DNA from: Rhodoferax sp.
Lineage (GTDB): Bacteria > Pseudomonadota > Gammaproteobacteria > Burkholderiales > Burkholderiaceae_C
Direction: 5' to 3'
NCBI GenBank assembly: GCA_024236015.1
Contig: JACKLK010000002.1
Location: forward strand, 416,753-480,752
Length of the DNA: 64,000 nt
In this document: piece after piece, positions 17,360 to 24,984 of the stretch
How the letters are laid out: the number at the start of each line of letters is the position of its first letter
Numbering within the stretch: the first letter of the stretch is position 1
The notes under the pieces: generated by a model
Database searches by the model: none
Seen by the model: only the letters and a program-made list of their open reading frames with translations
What the model was told of the DNA's origin: nothing
Made by a program: the position numbers and the translations under genes

Positions 17360-17491
17360 ACGCGGCCGTGCGGCCGCCGGTGGCCCGGCGCCCTTGGGCG
17401 GCAAGTGGCCCATTGCCGCGCGCCCTGCGCAGGACTAGACTGGGCGTCGGATCGCCAAGGCGCCGTGACGCGCCAACAGGGAGAACCCACC

Positions 17492-18187
17492 ATGCATGTT
17501 GTCCTGCGCCGCTTCATGGTTGCCGCTGGCCTGGCGCTCGGCGCCGTGTCCCCGCTGCCGGCCCAGACCGTCACCGCCAGCTTCGACGACCTGTCGGCCT
17601 TGCCTGCGGTCGACGCCTCCACCGGACTGTTCTTCGCCAATGGCGACAGCCTGCTGTACCAGGGGGTGACCTGGGACACGCGCTTCAAGGTGGTCGGAGA
17701 TGCCTACCGCGTCGATCCGGTCACGCCCGGTCCGCTGTACGGCATCCCGCATTCCGGCCACTATTTCGTCACCAGCGAGTTCGACGACCCGCTCAACGAC
17801 GGCCTGCGGATCACCACGAATCACCTGCTCACCGGCGCCTGGTTCGGGCGCAATGCGTATTACGGCTTCGGGGCCGGTGCCGATCAGGTGACGATCCACG
17901 CACTCGGCGGCGACCAGGTGCTGGCATCGGTGGTGTTCGACCTGCCCGACACCGACCCCGGCCATCCGGCGCCGCTGCAGTTCGTCGATACCGGCGGGTT
18001 CGCGTCGCTGACGGGCATCACCGGTTACCGCATCGATCGTCGTGCACTGGGCGACCAGAACGGTCACTGGGTGGCCGACGATTTCAGCTTCGTGCTGGCC
18101 TCGCCGGTGCCCGAGCCGCTGCCGGCGCTGATGTGGCTGGGTGCGCTGGCGCTGTTCGCGGGCCACCTGCGTCGACGCCGCGGCTGA
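17492..18187 (+). CDS. PEP-CTERM sorting domain protein
   Basis: A 231-residue exported protein. A signal peptide covers about residues 1-27 (cleavage near LPAQT), then comes a beta-rich domain of unknown role typical of short PEP-CTERM proteins (FDDLSALPAVDAS, later TGYRIDRRALGD). The C-terminus has the sorting tail VPEPLPALMW, hydrophobic stretch and HLRRRRG, predicting exosortase processing and surface release or anchoring. The ATG at 17492 has GGGAG about 9 bases upstream. Unlike the PEP-CTERM gene at 13181, I see no -24/-12 sigma-54 promoter with correct spacing upstream. It converges on the DUF2721 gene. Confidence 0.8.
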   Translation: MHVVLRRFMVAAGLALGAVSPLPAQTVTASFDDLSALPAVDASTGLFFANGDSLLYQGVTWDTRFKVVGDAYRVDPVTPGPLYGIPHSGHYFVTSEFDDPLNDGLRITTNHLLTGAWFGRNAYYGFGAGADQVTIHALGGDQVLASVVFDLPDTDPGHPAPLQFVDTGGFASLTGITGYRIDRRALGDQNGHWVADDFSFVLASPVPEPLPALMWLGALALFAGHLRRRRG

Positions 18188-18216
18188 CCTCGCACCCGCA
18201 GGCGCCGGCGCCGGCC

Positions 18217-18669
18217 TCAGCGGCCGAGCAACTCGAAGTTCAGCAGCCGCGTGGCGATGAAGGTTTCGGCCAGGAAACACAGCAGCGCGAGCAGGAAGCA
18301 GCCCACGCCGCTCAGAAAACCGCCCACGGCCCAGCGCGCCCCCAGGAAGCCGGTGGTTTCGCCCAGGAACAGCAGGATGATGGTCAGCCCGATCAGGAAG
18401 GCGCACAAGGTCAGCAGCGCGATGCAGCCGTTGACCAGCCGTCCGCGCAGGCGCAGCGTGCCCAGTTCGGTGGCCGCACGCGCGAGCAGCCGGTCGTCCT
18501 GCGATGCGCGCGCCTGTTGTTCGACCACGCGGGCCCGGTCGATGATGCGTGCCAGCCGGCCTGCCACGGCGCCGATCATGCCGGCGACCGCGGTCAGCAG
18601 GAACACCGGCGCCACGGCCAGCTGGATGCCGTGGGTGATCGTCTCCGGATCGAGTGGGGTGAGCGCCAT
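18217..18669 (-). CDS. DUF2721 family membrane protein
   Basis: A 150-residue inner-membrane protein with three hydrophobic segments, at about residues 17-38, 84-104 and 115-140. The first lies in a conserved start (IQLAVAPVFLLTAVAGMIGAV) followed by the basic cytoplasmic stretch RLARIIDRARVVEQQ, which is diagnostic of DUF2721. No function is established for the family. The gene stands alone, convergent with the upstream PEP-CTERM gene. Confidence 0.8.
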   Translation of the reverse strand: MALTPLDPETITHGIQLAVAPVFLLTAVAGMIGAVAGRLARIIDRARVVEQQARASQDDRLLARAATELGTLRLRGRLVNGCIALLTLCAFLIGLTIILLFLGETTGFLGARWAVGGFLSGVGCFLLALLCFLAETFIATRLLNFELLGR

Positions 18670-18808
18670 GGGGGGTCGAGGTGGGTGACGGTGGCTCGAT
18701 TATGCGCAGGCCGATGCGCGGGCGGCGGGACGCAGAAGGTCGTTGCGCTGTGACGGGCGTCTTCGGCCGGCCGTGACCCACGGGCACGGATCGCGCGTCG
18801 ACCCGGGT

Positions 18809-19846
18809 TCAGCTGGCCGGCAGTTCCCGTCCCGACGGGGTGCCGGTGCGCTGGAACTGGTGCCAGGCCCGGCGCAGTTGCGTGTCGGAACTGAAACCGG
18901 ACAGGGCGGCGGCCTGGGTCACGTTGTGGCCGGAATGCAGCGCCGCCTGCGCCACCGCGAGCCGGATGCGGCGCAGGTATTGCAGGGGCGCGATGCCGGC
19001 GTGTTCGACGAACAGCCGGTTCAGGTGGCGCGGCGAGGTACAGGCGATGTCGGCCATGGCCGGCAAGGTCCAGTCGTGGGCGGGCTGGCCCGACACCGCG
19101 TCCTGCACCCGATGCAAAGCCGGATGCAGGTGGTTGCGGTAGGCCAGGAAGGGCGAGAGTTCCGGGTCCTGCGGGCCGCGGCGCAGCGCCACCACCATGG
19201 TCTGGGCCACGCGTGCCGCCACGGCATCGCCGCAGCTCTGCGCCACCAGGTGCAGGGCCAGGTCGACGCCGGTCGTGATGCCGGCGCTCGAGAGCACGGC
19301 GCCGTCGCGTCCGTCGTCGAGCACGAACACCCGGTTGCGCAACACGTCGCAAGCCGGCTCGATCGCGGCCAGCCGGTCGAGCTCCAGATGGTGGGTTGTG
19401 ACCCGGCGCCCGGCCAGCAGGCCGGCGTGCCCGGCGAGCAGGGCGCCGGCGCAGACCGTGATCAGGCGGTTGCCGTCCTGGCCTAAGCTGCCGGCCAGCC
19501 GCCGCAGCCAGTGCGTGGCCGCGCGGCTGGCCGCGTCGTCCAGGTCGAGGGTCTCGTCCGGGCTGCCGACCAGCACCACCCAGCTCGGCGCGGCCAGCGA
19601 CTCCGGCAGCGGTTCGAGCCCGGCAAGCTGCACGCCGACCGAGCCGGTGGTCTGTGGCTGCGGCCCGACAAAACGCAGCCGGAACCGCGGCGGCTGTCCC
19701 GCCCGCTGCAAGGCCTGGTTGGCCAGGCGCAGGGCTTCGGCCGGCCCGGCCCAGTCCAGCACCAGGCTGTGCGGCAGCAGCAGGAACAGGACCTCGACCG
19801 GCGGCGCGTCTTCAGGCCGTGGCGAGTGCGCCAGCGTGTTCTTCAT
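18809..19846 (-). CDS. GlxA-type transcriptional regulator (DJ-1/PfpI domain plus AraC helix-turn-helix)
   Basis: A 345-residue cytoplasmic regulator. Residues 15-190 or so form a class I amidotransferase-like (DJ-1/PfpI) sensor domain with the nucleophile-elbow-like segment TVCAGALLAGHAGLL and ITTGVDLALHLV. Residues 240-335 form an AraC-type double helix-turn-helix (MADIACTSPRHLNRLF, then the conserved second helix with ALSGFSSDTQLRRAW). I chose ATG 19846 because GGAGGA lies nine bases upstream; a TTG one codon earlier is less likely. The start overlaps the end of the upstream isochorismatase gene by 35 bases on the same strand, so translation is probably coupled and the two act together. 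The ligand is unknown. Confidence 0.85.
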   Translation of the reverse strand: MKNTLAHSPRPEDAPPVEVLFLLLPHSLVLDWAGPAEALRLANQALQRAGQPPRFRLRFVGPQPQTTGSVGVQLAGLEPLPESLAAPSWVVLVGSPDETLDLDDAASRAATHWLRRLAGSLGQDGNRLITVCAGALLAGHAGLLAGRRVTTHHLELDRLAAIEPACDVLRNRVFVLDDGRDGAVLSSAGITTGVDLALHLVAQSCGDAVAARVAQTMVVALRRGPQDPELSPFLAYRNHLHPALHRVQDAVSGQPAHDWTLPAMADIACTSPRHLNRLFVEHAGIAPLQYLRRIRLAVAQAALHSGHNVTQAAALSGFSSDTQLRRAWHQFQRTGTPSGRELPAS

Positions 19847-20390
19847 CAAGTGCGTCCTCCACGCTGCAGATGCGGGCGAAGCGGTCCTTCAGCACGGCCG
19901 CGGTGCGGTCCTTGATGTCCTGCACCCGCAGCGGCGCGCCACTGGGCAACTGCATGTCGAAGCTCAGCGTGGCGTCCAGCACGAAGTCGACGGTGTAGCC
20001 GAGGTCGGACGCATGGCGGGTCGTGGTCTCGCAGCATTGTTCGGTGCGGATGCCGCTGACGATCAGCCGCCGTATGCCATGCTCCACCAGCCAGACATCG
20101 AGCCCGGTGCCCACCAGTGCACTGTGGCGGTGTTTCTGGAACTGGGCCGCGGGCTCGAACGGCAGCAGTTCGGGCAAGGGCCGCACATGGCCGGAGGCAA
20201 GTGCGAACGGATTGGACGCGTCGGCCGGCCCGTCCACGTGCAGGATGCGCACGATCGGAATGTCGCGCGCCAGGCAGCCGGCGATCAGCGCGTTCTGGAC
20301 TTGCACATAGACGCCGAACCCACGGGGGTCGAAATACGGGCGATGGCGGAAGGATTCCTGCGCATCGATCACGAGCAGACAAGTTTTCAT
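19812..20390 (-). CDS. Isochorismatase-family cysteine hydrolase
   Basis: A 192-residue cytoplasmic hydrolase of the isochorismatase/nicotinamidase superfamily. The catalytic triad is visible: Asp9 (LLVIDAQESF), Lys86 (FQKHRH) and Cys119 in IRTEQCCETTTRHA. Members hydrolyse isochorismate, nicotinamide, ureidoacids or related amides; the substrate cannot be told from the sequence. GGAG about six bases upstream of the ATG supports the start. It is first in a two-gene unit with the overlapping GlxA-type regulator, an arrangement common for cysteine hydrolases under a DJ-1/AraC regulator. Confidence 0.85.
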   Translation of the reverse strand: MKTCLLVIDAQESFRHRPYFDPRGFGVYVQVQNALIAGCLARDIPIVRILHVDGPADASNPFALASGHVRPLPELLPFEPAAQFQKHRHSALVGTGLDVWLVEHGIRRLIVSGIRTEQCCETTTRHASDLGYTVDFVLDATLSFDMQLPSGAPLRVQDIKDRTAAVLKDRFARICSVEDALDEEHAGALATA

Positions 20391-20581
20391 GGGGAGCTCC
20401 AGAGGGTTGATGATGCCTCATCTTCGCCTGGAGAAACGCGCCGCGCGACTCGTTGCCGGACCTGTTTCGATCAGAATCGGACATCGATGCGCAGCCAGGC
20501 TGTCGGCATTGCTGGATGCCATGCGAGCGGCGCTGTCACCGCGGCGGACCGGGGAGCAAGCGTGAGCCGCTCGGACTGCTC

Positions 20582-21970
20582 TCAGCCGGTCGCCCGCAGC
20601 AACCGCCGCGCCAGCACGGTCATGACCACCGCCAGCACCGCCCCGCCGCCGGCCAGCAGCCAGGTGGCCAGCGTCACCTGCTGCGGATCGAGCGGCAGGT
20701 CGAGTCCGACCGCCTGGCCCACCAGGCCGGCGATCGCCGCGCCGATCGCGCCGCCCAGCGCGCCCAGGGTCGGCGCCGAACCGGCGGTCGCGTCCTCCTG
20801 GCCCTTTTGCGCAGCGGCCATCACGCGCTGGTTCAGGAACGCATACGAGATGCCGAAGCCGGTGCCGATCACCAGCAGGGACACCGTGATCCAGGCCAGC
20901 GGCTGGTCTGGCAAGGCCCACGCCAGGCCGGCCAGGCCGGCGCCGATCAGCAGCGGCCCGGCCTGGATGCACAGGGCCTGACCGCGGGCGGCCAAAGGTG
21001 CGACCATCACCGCCGCCAGTGACCACGCCACCGCGTGCACCGCGCCCAGGTAACCGGCCACGGTCGGGCTCTGGCCGCGGTGGAACTGCAGCAGAAAAGG
21101 CGTGTACACCGAGATGCACATGTGCGAGAGCGGCATCAGCAGCAGCACCCACAGGCCCAGCGACACCGGATGCTTCAGGCCCGGGAACACGGTGGGAAAG
21201 ATGTGCCGGGTGCTGGCCCGGTCCAGGCGCAGCATCAGCGCGATCAGTGCGAAGCCGAACAGCACCAGCACCACGCCCCAGGCGACCGGCTCCAGCCGGT
21301 TGGATACCGCGATCGCCATCACGCCCGAGGCCAGCAGCATGAGCCGCAGCGCGGGGACGGCGACGGTGTCGCCCGAGCGCACCGGCGCACCGGGCAGGAC
21401 CCAGCGCACCAGCACCAGCATCGGCAGCGGCAGCAGCGCCGTGCCGACGAAGGCGGCGCGCCAGGACAAGGTCTCGGTGAGCCATCCTCCGGCCAGCGGT
21501 CCGAGAAAAATCGCGAACGCCCAGGTCACGGCCTGGATGCCGAATACGCGTGGCAGCAGCCGGATGTCGAACAACTCGCGCACCAGCGCATAACTCAGCG
21601 CCACCAGCACGCCTTCGCCGAGGCCTTGCAGCACCCGGCCGACCAGCACCAGCGCGATACCCGGTGCCGCGGCGGCCAGCAGGCCCCCGGCCATGACCAC
21701 GATGCCGGCCAGCACCAGCGCCGGGCGTGCGCCGAGCCGCGCCTTGAGCAGGGCCATGGAGGCGCCGCCCAGGATGGTGGAGACCAGGTAGATGCTGGTG
21801 GCCCAGCTCAGGTACGGTGCGGCGCGCAGGTCGTCGACGACGCTGGGCATCGCGGTGACCACCATGAACCAGACGATGGCATGGGTGCCCACACCCATGT
21901 TGACCAGCACCAGCGAGGCCAGGTTGCGGCGCTGGAGCAGGGCGGGCTGCGTGTCGTCGTCCATCGGCAT
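20582..21970 (-). CDS. MFS transporter (drug:H+ antiporter-like)
   Basis: A 462-residue inner-membrane transporter of the major facilitator superfamily. The N-terminal region has TMs with VNMGVGTHAIVWFMVVTAMP and the motif-A-like loop KARLGARPAL; a motif-C-like stretch FAIFLGPLAGGWL is present, as in antiporters. Total length and about 14 hydrophobic segments resemble DHA2-type exporters. The start is uncertain: ATG 21970 or 21964 fit the gap after the upstream gene, whereas GTG 22006 would overlap it. It follows the alpha/beta hydrolase gene by 14 bases and is likely cotranscribed. Substrate unknown. Confidence 0.8.
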   Translation of the reverse strand: MPMDDDTQPALLQRRNLASLVLVNMGVGTHAIVWFMVVTAMPSVVDDLRAAPYLSWATSIYLVSTILGGASMALLKARLGARPALVLAGIVVMAGGLLAAAAPGIALVLVGRVLQGLGEGVLVALSYALVRELFDIRLLPRVFGIQAVTWAFAIFLGPLAGGWLTETLSWRAAFVGTALLPLPMLVLVRWVLPGAPVRSGDTVAVPALRLMLLASGVMAIAVSNRLEPVAWGVVLVLFGFALIALMLRLDRASTRHIFPTVFPGLKHPVSLGLWVLLLMPLSHMCISVYTPFLLQFHRGQSPTVAGYLGAVHAVAWSLAAVMVAPLAARGQALCIQAGPLLIGAGLAGLAWALPDQPLAWITVSLLVIGTGFGISYAFLNQRVMAAAQKGQEDATAGSAPTLGALGGAIGAAIAGLVGQAVGLDLPLDPQQVTLATWLLAGGGAVLAVVMTVLARRLLRATG

Positions 21971-21984
21971 CGCGTGTGCGGGCG

Positions 21985-23016
21985 CTACGGCAGGGCGCGC
22001 ACCCACTGCACGATGGCCTCGGCCATCGGTGCGGTCGCCTTGGGGGCGCGGATGTCACCGGCCAGCACATGCTGGCCCGCGCTTTCGCTGTAGTCCACGA
22101 CCACGGCCTTCTTGTTCGCCGCCGGGATGCGCGCGAACACCTCGCGCGTCATCTGCGGGTCGACCGTCTTGTCCTGTTCGCTGTAGAGCAGCAGCAGCGG
22201 GGTCTGGAACGCCGCCATGTCGCTGTCGCGCACCTGCTCGACCAGCGCCATCATCGGGAACAGCGCCCGGGTCGGGTAACGCGAGGTCCAGGCGTTGGCC
22301 TCGCGCGGGTCCTGCGGCGCCGAGCCGCGCATCTCGCCCTGCAGCGCCAGTGCGATCTGCTGGCCCCAGGGGCCGTTGATGATTTCCGAGCGCTTGTCGC
22401 GCGGGCCGAAGTTCGGCGAGATGAAGACGTGGGCGGCCACCGGGCGGCCTTCGGGGCGCAGCGCCAGCCAGGTCGCCAGCGTGGCGCCGGTCGAGACGCT
22501 GATCACCAGCACCTTGTCGCCCAGCAAGCGGCCGATGGCCGCGGCCTCGGTGGTGTCGGCCAGCCAGTCCTGCACCCGGGCCTCGCCCATGGCTTCGGGC
22601 GCGGCGCGCCCGTGGCCGGTCAGCCGGCTGTGGAACAGGTTGGCGCCCAGTGCCTGCGCCACCTGTTCGGCCAGCGGCGCCGTCTCCAGCCGGCTCGCCG
22701 AAAAACCATGCAGGTAGACCACCGACCACGGCGTGCGTTCGCCCGCGGCACCATGCCAGACGATGCCCTTGGCGGTGCCCGGGCGGATGTCGGTGACGGC
22801 TGCTTCCTGCTGTGCGATCCAGCCGTCCAGTTCACCGATCGCGGTCGGCGGGGCGGCGCGTGGCGCCGGCGCGTCCGGGCCGAAGTCGTTGCGCGGGCCG
22901 ACGGCAAAGATGCCGGCCAACAGGGCCAGCACGATGGCGGCGTTGCGCAGGTATCGCAGGGCGCGCCCGCGTCGCGGTGGCCGGGGTGTTGCGGAGTCGG
23001 TGGCGGGTGTGGTCAT
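21985..23016 (-). CDS. Membrane-anchored alpha/beta hydrolase
   Basis: A 343-residue protein with one N-terminal membrane segment (about residues 22-40) after a basic leader, so the catalytic domain is probably periplasmic. The alpha/beta-hydrolase core shows VVYLHGFSASR (oxyanion loop), the nucleophile elbow ISVSTGATLATW (Ser), an acid in YSEQDKTVDP and a late His in SAGQHVLAGD, so a full triad is present. It resembles serine aminopeptidase/lysophospholipase-type hydrolases. It is the first gene of a likely pair with the MFS gene downstream, which could mean it processes a compound that the transporter moves; this is only inference. Confidence 0.8.
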   Translation of the reverse strand: MTTPATDSATPRPPRRGRALRYLRNAAIVLALLAGIFAVGPRNDFGPDAPAPRAAPPTAIGELDGWIAQQEAAVTDIRPGTAKGIVWHGAAGERTPWSVVYLHGFSASRLETAPLAEQVAQALGANLFHSRLTGHGRAAPEAMGEARVQDWLADTTEAAAIGRLLGDKVLVISVSTGATLATWLALRPEGRPVAAHVFISPNFGPRDKRSEIINGPWGQQIALALQGEMRGSAPQDPREANAWTSRYPTRALFPMMALVEQVRDSDMAAFQTPLLLLYSEQDKTVDPQMTREVFARIPAANKKAVVVDYSESAGQHVLAGDIRAPKATAPMAEAIVQWVRALP

Positions 23017-23118
23017 GGCTGGACAGGACAGAGCAGGGTGGATGCGGGCGCAACATTATCAGCCGCGCCTGGTGCCCACCCTTTCGCGGGGCGGCGCGCG
23101 GGTCGCCGCACTGGCGCC

Positions 23119-23985
23119 TCAGCGTGCGCCGTCGGCCGCGCGCGAGCGCGGGATCACGACACCCGGATAGTTCAGCCAGATGTCGAACGGGATCTCGATG
23201 TCGGCCACGAAGCGGTCGCCGCGGTACCAGAACATGCCGGCCAGCGCCAGCCGGTCGGCGCCGTCGAAGATGCGCCGCGCCAGTTGCGCCACCGGCGTGG
23301 CGAACCCGCAGCCGAGCTGGCGGGCCAGCACCAGGTCGGCGGGTGCCACCGTCATCGTCTGCTGCACGCGCTGCAGGCGCTTGCGCGCATAGGTGCCCGC
23401 GAGCCAGGCGATCTTGTGTTGCTGCTCGCTGCCGGGCGGGAACTTCGCGTGGATCTCGGAGGCCACGTAGATCTCGGCCAGGCAGAACGGTTCGCCGTCA
23501 AGCACGTGGATCTTGCGGATGAAGTGGTAGTGCGGGCAGGTGGGCTGGCCACGCGCCAGGTGCTCGGGCAGGTCGACGCGGCTGCGCTGCTCGAGGATGT
23601 CGAAACGCAGGTCCTGCGTGCCCGGGTCGTTGATCGCGCTGCGCAGCCGCGCCCCCTGGACTTGCGGCGACGGCTGTTGCGGCACGACGAAGGTGCCGCG
23701 GCCGCGCTGGCTGGTGATCAGGCCCTCGGCGATCAACACCGCGTAGGCCTGGCGCACGGTGATGCGGGCCAGCCGGTATTGCTCGGCCAGTTGCGCCACC
23801 GTGGGCAACTGGCCGCCGGCGACGAACTCGCCCTGCGCGATCCGGTGCCGCAACACGCTGGCCAGTTGCAGGTACTGGGTGATGCCGGCACCGGGCGCGA
23901 GCGGCCGGTGCGCCGGTCGCGCAGCCGCGGCTGCAACCGGTCTCGCGCCGGTGCGCTCGGATGGGGTTGCGCGCGGACGGGGCAC
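23119..23985 (-). CDS. GntR-family transcriptional regulator with UTRA domain
   Basis: A 288-residue regulator. After an unstructured Ala/Pro/Arg-rich leader of about 33 residues comes the GntR winged helix (residues 35-102), with the recognition segment RLARITVRQAYAVLIAEGLI and the wing SQRGRGTFV. Residues 125-280 form a UTRA ligand-binding domain (HYHFIRKIHVLDGEPFCLAE), usually sensing a small-molecule effector. It starts three bases after the stop of the Bug receptor gene and is the last gene of the catabolic operon, so it probably controls that operon. The effector is likely the imported acid or its CoA ester; this is inference. Confidence 0.85.
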   Translation of the reverse strand: MPRPRATPSERTGARPVAAAAARPAHRPLAPGAGITQYLQLASVLRHRIAQGEFVAGGQLPTVAQLAEQYRLARITVRQAYAVLIAEGLITSQRGRGTFVVPQQPSPQVQGARLRSAINDPGTQDLRFDILEQRSRVDLPEHLARGQPTCPHYHFIRKIHVLDGEPFCLAEIYVASEIHAKFPPGSEQQHKIAWLAGTYARKRLQRVQQTMTVAPADLVLARQLGCGFATPVAQLARRIFDGADRLALAGMFWYRGDRFVADIEIPFDIWLNYPGVVIPRSRAADGAR

Positions 23986-23988
23986 CGG

Positions 23989-24984
23989 TCAGCCGACGTT
24001 GATCTGCAGCGCCCGGATGAACGGCACCCACTTGGCGCGTTGCGCCTGCGCATACGCTTCGGTCTGCTCGGGGGTCGACGGCCCGAGCGGCTGCGACGCG
24101 CCTTGCGCCAGCCGGTCCTTGACCGCTTGCAGCGCCAGCGCCCTGTTCAGCGCGGCGTTGATCGTGGCGATCGCCTCGGCCGGCGTGCCGGCCGGTGCGA
24201 ACAGGCAGTTCCAGGTCGAGGCCTCGTAGTCCGGCAGGCCTTGTTCGGCAAAGGTCGGCACGTCGGGCGCGACCGGACTGCGCTGCTTGCCGGAGACGGC
24301 GAGCAGCTGGGCGCGGCCCTGCTGCGCAACCGGGCGCGCCGAGATGAAGCCGTCGAACAGCAGGTCGACGTGGCCGCCGGAGAGGTCGACCAGCGCGGGC
24401 CCGTTGCCCTTGTACGGTACGTGCAGCAACTGGATGTCGGCGGCGCGGGCGAAGGCCTCGCCGACCACGTGGCTGATCGAGCCCGGCCCGCCCGAGCCAT
24501 AGGTGATCTTGCCCGGGTTCGCCTTGGCGTGGGCGATGAGTTCCTTGAGCGTCTTGGGCATCGCGGCGCTGGCCACCAGTACCAGCGGCGTGTGCGCGAC
24601 CAGGCCGATCGAGCGCAGGTCACGTTCGACGTCGAACGGCAGGTTCTTGTACAGGCCGACATTCATCACCAGCTGCGAACTGGTGCCCAGACCGATGGTG
24701 TAGCCGTCGGGTGCGGCCTTGGCCACGACGTCGGTGCCGACCGAGCCGCCTCCGCCGGCGCGGTTCTCGACCACCACGCTCTGGCCCAGGATCTCGCTCA
24801 TGTGGCGCGCCAGTTCGCGTGCGATCAGGTCGTTGCCGCTGCCGGTGCCGAACGCCACGACGAGCCGGATCGGCTTGGTCGGATAGGCCTGGGCGCGGGC
24901 CTGCGGCGAAAGGCCGGGCAGCAGCGTGGCGCCGGCGATGGCGCCCAGTACGGTGCGGCGCGAGAGAGGTTTGCGTGGTTTCAT
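23989..24984 (-). CDS. Bug-family (TctC) tripartite tricarboxylate transporter receptor
   Basis: A 331-residue periplasmic solute-binding protein. The N-terminus has a Tat-like basic start (RKPLSRRTVLGAIAG) and a signal peptide ending near ARAQA, followed directly by the Bug hallmark YPTKPIRLVVAFGTGSGND and the conserved VVENRAGGGGSVG. These receptors bind carboxylates and serve TTT transporters; no membrane subunits (TctA/TctB) are nearby, as is usual for Burkholderiales Bug genes. A GGAG lies upstream of the ATG, which overlaps the stop of the AtuA-family gene (ATGA), so translation is coupled. Its place in the operon suggests the ligand is the substrate of the CoA-dependent pathway. Confidence 0.9.
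   Translation of the reverse strand: MKPRKPLSRRTVLGAIAGATLLPGLSPQARAQAYPTKPIRLVVAFGTGSGNDLIARELARHMSEILGQSVVVENRAGGGGSVGTDVVAKAAPDGYTIGLGTSSQLVMNVGLYKNLPFDVERDLRSIGLVAHTPLVLVASAAMPKTLKELIAHAKANPGKITYGSGGPGSISHVVGEAFARAADIQLLHVPYKGNGPALVDLSGGHVDLLFDGFISARPVAQQGRAQLLAVSGKQRSPVAPDVPTFAEQGLPDYEASTWNCLFAPAGTPAEAIATINAALNRALALQAVKDRLAQGASQPLGPSTPEQTEAYAQAQRAKWVPFIRALQINVG

Noticed and set aside
17405..17491. Sigma-54 promoter for the second PEP-CTERM gene (AGTGGCCCATTGCC)
   Set aside because: GG and GC are separated by only six bases instead of ten, so it does not meet the -24/-12 rule.
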